A stretch of 64,000 nt of DNA. Source: Lepidurus packardi. Its lineage: Eukaryota; Arthropoda; Branchiopoda; Notostraca; Triopsidae. How positions within the stretch are numbered: the first letter of the stretch is position 1; each line of letters opens with the position of its first letter. The stretch spans positions 7,150,565-7,214,564 of the forward strand of contig JAKZAN010000001.1 in the NCBI GenBank assembly GCA_023053545.1, read 5' to 3'. A program made the translations under genes and the position numbers. The notes under the pieces are model-generated. The model was not told the origin of the DNA and ran no database searches. It saw only the letters and a program-made list of their open reading frames with translations. Of the stretch, positions 59,891 to 64,000 are shown piece after piece.

Positions 59891-60723
59891 TAACTATAGA
59901 CAGACGGGCAGCGTTAAACATGAAAACTGTATGTAGACTACTACATATAGTCTAGGTCTTACATAAAAAACTTTGCTGCACTAGATCTTAATTCACACGT
60001 TTCGCCTATTTCGTTCGTCGCTCTTATGGTAAAAACGGGGCCTTTAGATGGAGGTTCCACTGGGATGAAGTTCCAGGGGACGGATACCCGGAGCCACCTC
60101 TACCTAGAGTCTCCACCAAATTCGAATATGCATGAGAATAGATGAAAGCTTGATATGGGTCATTTCGTAGAAGTCCTTGTCAGTTAATTAGTTTACTTTT
60201 CTGTCGTCTGTTAATCGTTGCTTATTGACCTATTGTCGACGTCGATCGTCCGTCGTCTTTTGACGTTCTTCACTGTCAGTGTTCAATCTGCGCATTACCT
60301 CGACATGTCTCGGTAGAGGATTTCTTTTAATCTAACGTGAGAAACTTAAACATTAAAATTATTTTAAACAGGAGACCTATACAAACGCACGTATACAGCA
60401 AAGTTTCAAAATTCGAGCATGTATGTATGCATGATAATTTTTATAATCTGCTGTAAATGTAGTGACAACGGAATGACGCAACATCTGTGGACTGGGATCG
60501 CAAGTTCATGAAAGGATAATGCCAGTGCTTCTAGTACTCTTAGAACATCTTTAGAATTGCTTCGTCACTTAAGTTTACTTTGGGGAAGTTTTTTTTAAAA
60601 AAAGAGTGAAGATAAGGGCCTAACAGATAAAAGATAAAGTATTTGCATAGCAAGCACGTGTACCGCAAAGAGTCAATGCAACAGTGAGCTTACGGACAGA
60701 AAAAAAACTAACGAAATTTCGAA
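59891..60723. other. Intergenic / promoter side of the intact ligase gene
   Basis: No coding sequence recognised. The segment near 60450-60515 (GACAACGGAATGACGCAACA, then GCAAGTTCATGAA) is also present, diverged, at about 20225-20300 in copy C, so the upstream region was duplicated with the gene. Confidence 0.5.
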
Positions 60724-63213
60724 ATGGTGATTGTAGACAAAATTCTAAAATGCCCCATTCCACCTGTGCCGATTCCGAATGTAGCGCTGCCTGACTTTAT
60801 TTTGCAGCAAGTGAAATCTTTCTCAGAGGAAAAAGCTGGACAAGTATGGTTGGTAAGTGCAATGTGTTTATTATTTAACAAAACTACTGAAATACACTCC
60901 TGGTAGAACGACTGGTCAACCAAGAAGAGGGTCCTATACTCCGAAATAATCCCCTTCATAGCCCGTCTCAAAACGGGTATGCAAAACCGGGGTTTCCAAC
61001 CGGGCAATGTAGTTTGCATGTATGCATCTAATCATGTCGTCTATCCGTTAATTGTTGTCGCAACTTGGCTGCTCAAAGCTGTTGTAACTGGTGTGTCTAC
61101 AACATCACCACCAAGTAACAAGGTTTAAAACAGTACACTCATATTCGCTAACATGTAACATAGACGAAGTCGCAGAGCGCTGCGACGATTGCGAGGCAAA
61201 AATCATTTGTTGCGATATAAAGAGAGCACCCAGTGCTCTTAAAGCTAAGGAGATGTCCACAAATGTTGAAGAAGTCTGGGTAATTGACGGCGAGTACGAA
61301 GGATGTGTTCCGTTGAAACAAGTTCAATATGACACACTGGAAATACACACGGGTATAAATATGTAAATTTTCTCCTTTAAAATTAATTTATTAAACCTCC
61401 TTTAAATCTCCTATAAAATGTCCTTGAAAACTCTTATTAAATATCCTTTAAATTAATCCTTATTCAATTGACTTTTTACAATCTAACTATTTTTAGGGTA
61501 AATTATTTTTTACATATTAAATTTAAAACTAATAAATTTTTTACAAAATTGTTTTTGTTGCTGGAATAAGAAAGTGCAAACGTACACGGGGAACACAATC
61601 CCGATGACGTCGTTTGTCTACCCTTCTCAAGCGGAACTACTGGATTACCGAAAGGAATTATGCACACACACAAGACGTTACTTTCATTGATAACACTGGG
61701 CAGGTAATACCAGAACCATTTGTAAAGTATTTACTAGTAAAAATAATGAAATTATGTCTTTATGTAGTATACGGGCCAAATTGGATCTTTCCAGAGGTTC
61801 ATTCCTGTTTATTAACTCCTTTGCGCACATTGCAGGATTGTCTTCGGCACTTAGCAGTATGACTGGTGGAACCACGGCTATTACTTTTTCCGAGCTTTCC
61901 GACGACTCATTTCTGCAAGCTATAGTTGACACTAAGGTACAGTATCAGCTTTTTGGCTTTACGTAACGCCGAATAATGAAACTACACATCAAGTAGCCTT
62001 ATGTTGTAATGGCGTACTCTTCGCAAATGGCATGGCTCGTACGCAATCCCGAAGTCCAAAAATGTGATCTCAGCAGTGTCGAAGTATTCTCGACTGGAGG
62101 TTCAACGTGGAATGCGGACGATGAACCTGCAATCTTTTCTGTGTTCCCCAACTTGAAAAACTTCAGCACTGTACGTATAAAACGGAGTAAATATAACTTC
62201 TTCAAATTAATATCAGACGTTGACTATAATAGGGTTACGGAATGACTGAAGTTGGGTTTGTTAGTTCCACTTTCATGCACACCATCATTTTTGGTAAAGA
62301 AAATCGAGGTATTGTTCATATTGAAATCGGAAATTATTGAGTCCAGGTTATGTTGATCCTGGATTTGACGGTTTTGAAATAAACCTTCCCATAGGTAAAC
62401 TAATGTTGGTTATTTTCCCCAGAAAGAAAACGATGTACTTCTGGTTGGTTGTTACCCGGAGTATCCTTGAAGGTAGTCGACTAGACAATTAATTTATTCT
62501 TCTAGTCTTCACGTTTTTGATTAAGGTAGTCGATACTACAACCAAGGAAGTACTGGGAGTTGGAAAGCAGGGTGCGATATGGGTCCAAACACCTACACTA
62601 ATGAAAGGGTACTGGCGCAATCCAAAGGTAACTTGCCACTTTCGTTACTCTTGCCTAATTAAATTAGTCAAATACAGGCAACTGAAGAATTCTTCCAAGA
62701 CGGATGGGCTTTTACGGGAGACATAGGGTATTACGATGAAGACGAAGAAGTTTTTGTAACTGGTAGAATGAAGGATCTTATCAAGTACAGAGCAGCTCAC
62801 GTAAATTCCAAGAACTTATCTATTTTATTTTAGCGTAAGGTTAATAATTTAATTTTTCGTACAGGCAGTCCCTGCGAAACTTGAGAACATGCTCTGTTCA
62901 TTAGAGGGCATAGCTGATGCATGTGTTGTGGGAATACCACATGAAATAGACTCACAACATCCAGCTGCTGCTGTGGTCCTCAACCTGATGCTAAACTCAC
63001 TGCTGAGAGCATTAGAGATTACATCAATCGTATGTGAAATAAGAATAAAAACGGCACAAGCTAATTGAGTATGATTATTTAGAGCGAGTCGGTGACGAAG
63101 AGAACCTAAGAGGAGGAGTCTATTTCCTGAAGCAAATACCTTACAATGAAAACGGGAAATCCCTCAGAAAACAAGTGCTAAAGGAAATAACCACTCAAAT
63201 AAATTCACGTTAA
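60724..63213 (+). CDS. 4-coumarate-CoA ligase/luciferase-like acyl-CoA synthetase (one frameshift)
   Basis: ANL-superfamily enzyme that adenylates a carboxylic acid and makes the CoA thioester; substrate unknown. Exons: 60724-60852, 60907-61114, 61164-61352, 61571-61703, 61795-61936, 61997-62170, 62233-62293, 62423-62472, 62526-62627, 62678-62800, 62865-63029 and 63083-63213. Visible motifs: the AMP-binding loop [70 protein letters not shown] and the C-terminal catalytic-lysine region [10 protein letters not shown]. All exons are in phase except one: near 62980-62983 (CTCAACCTG) a single base is missing relative to the CTCAAA of relic A, shifting [15 protein letters not shown] out of frame. 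It is either a fresh pseudogene or a consensus error. It ends INSR, with no SKL-type peroxisomal signal. Confidence 0.82.
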
Positions 63214-63599
63214 TAAAAGCTCTATAATTAGACATTATAACCATCACCAACATAAGGTAGTGTATGTAGTTTACGGGTGCAAAATACAGACAAACAAAAC
63301 AAATACCGCTGAACTTTAGTCACGTAAACTAAAGATGGGTTTAAAATTCAAATCAGAATTCAAATCAGTCAGAATGTTAGAATTCAAATCAGTCTCGAAG
63401 GGGCAGGTCTCAAGGTTAGTTGCTGTCCATTTTGTCAGTAGCCAAGATACCCTGAAGGCTTAGAATCAAGAACGCAGTATCAGAAAACGGAAGTGTTTCG
63501 TCTGTTCAGTTAACACCTCGAAAACTCAAGCTACTGCCAAAAGTAAAACTTATACTTTCACGTTTCTGAATTAACTATTTTTTAAATCTAAGTTTAAAC
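63214..63599. other. Intergenic
   Basis: Short spacer with a local direct repeat of AATTCAAATCAG (near 63345-63390). It presumably holds the promoter of the glycerate kinase gene. Confidence 0.5.
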
Positions 63600-64000
63600 A
63601 TGGAGAGCGTAAAGTCTATATACAGAGCAGCCGTGGACGCTGTTAGTCCTATAGCGTTAATACAAAAGAACGTAATTTTGCGAGGAAATGACCTATATAT
63701 TGGAGAACAAGGACCCTTCGAACTAACGGGAAGCCTACATGTCATAGGTCTTATTTTGCACATCAATTAATTGTAATCATCGCTTTGATTTTAAGGATGT
63801 AGGCTTTGGCAAGGCTGTCCTCAATATGGGAATTGAGCTGTACAACTTACTGGGTACTAGGATAAAATCAGGAATCCTTAGTATTCCAGAAAACTCCACG
63901 TGTGGCGTAAAACTGAGTTCGAAATTCTTAGAGGCGTTTATTTTACGAGAGGGAGCACGAAATAATCTTCCTGACGAGAATTCTTTTCATGCAGCCAGGG
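63600..64000 (+). CDS. GLYCTK: Glycerate kinase (GLYCTK type), 5' part
   Basis: Enzyme of serine and fructose catabolism that phosphorylates D-glycerate. Exon 1 is 63600-63740; exon 2 starts at 63796 and runs off the window. The donor CAT/GTCATA was chosen because it joins in phase to GATGTAGGCTTTGG, giving SLHDVGFGKAVLNMG, equivalent to the LVGFGKAVLGM block of the human enzyme. A donor seven bases later would shift the frame. Other matches: IYRAAVDAVSP at the N terminus, KSGILSIPENS and FILREGARNNLPDENS ('VFEGAEDNLPD' in human). The product is truncated after about 115 residues by the window edge. Confidence 0.88.

Noticed and set aside
62340-62394. An extra ligase exon ([15 protein letters not shown]-like) between exons 7 and 9
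   Set aside because: It has AG and GT borders, but leaving it out gives the family-typical join into [11 protein letters not shown], and including it breaks the pattern.

Overview
The window is eukaryotic, most likely arthropod. It has canonical GT-AG introns, many only 50-80 nt long, metazoan genes, and an interstitial TTAGG array, which is the ancestral arthropod telomere motif. I cannot place it more finely. Overall base composition is AT-rich. Two runs of exactly 100 N (22160-22259 and 58408-58507) are scaffold gaps.

Layout. 0-9.5 kb: the 3' part of a 3-ketoacyl-CoA reductase/HSD17B12-like SDR gene (+), about 4.4 kb with no recognised gene, a moody/Tre1-like GPCR (+), and a convergent RXYLT1 (TMEM5) ribitol xylosyltransferase gene (-). 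10-22 kb: decayed copies of a 4-coumarate-CoA-ligase/luciferase-like gene, plus a three-level nest in which a hAT-type MITE holds a young Gypsy-type LTR element, itself interrupted by a non-autonomous CACTG-ended DNA transposon. 22.3-27.2 kb: an internally deleted Helentron (rolling-circle DNA transposon), + strand. 27.2-37.1 kb: a compact host gene block with an unrecognised gene (+), a USP12/46 deubiquitinase (+), an AKH/corazonin/GnRH-type receptor (+), UFSP2 (-) and a GlcAT-I-like glucuronyltransferase (-). 37.1-57.0 kb: a long Helentron copy on the - strand with protease-like, C2H2, Rep, PIF1 helicase and endonuclease regions and a separate RPA-like gene; several MITEs are nested in it. 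57-64 kb: the start of an RRP36-like gene cut by a gap, the second half of the decayed ligase copy, a nearly intact ligase gene, and the start of a glycerate kinase gene.

How it fits together. The two Helentron copies are inverted and nearly identical where they overlap. Their 3' ends face the 10-kb gene block, lying 29 bp and 104 bp upstream of two host start codons. The short copy is the long copy minus about 14.8 kb; it keeps the complete RPA-like gene and both TATA-type promoter modules. On the element's sense strand there is a series of ~210-bp units bounded by splice-site-like sequences.

Assembly warning. The decayed ligase copy ends at the first N gap in the middle of an exon and resumes in the same exon, at the same bases, directly after the second N gap. 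The simplest reading is that the piece 22260-58407 was wrongly scaffolded into the gap inside this pseudogene, so the neighbourhoods across the two gaps should not be trusted.
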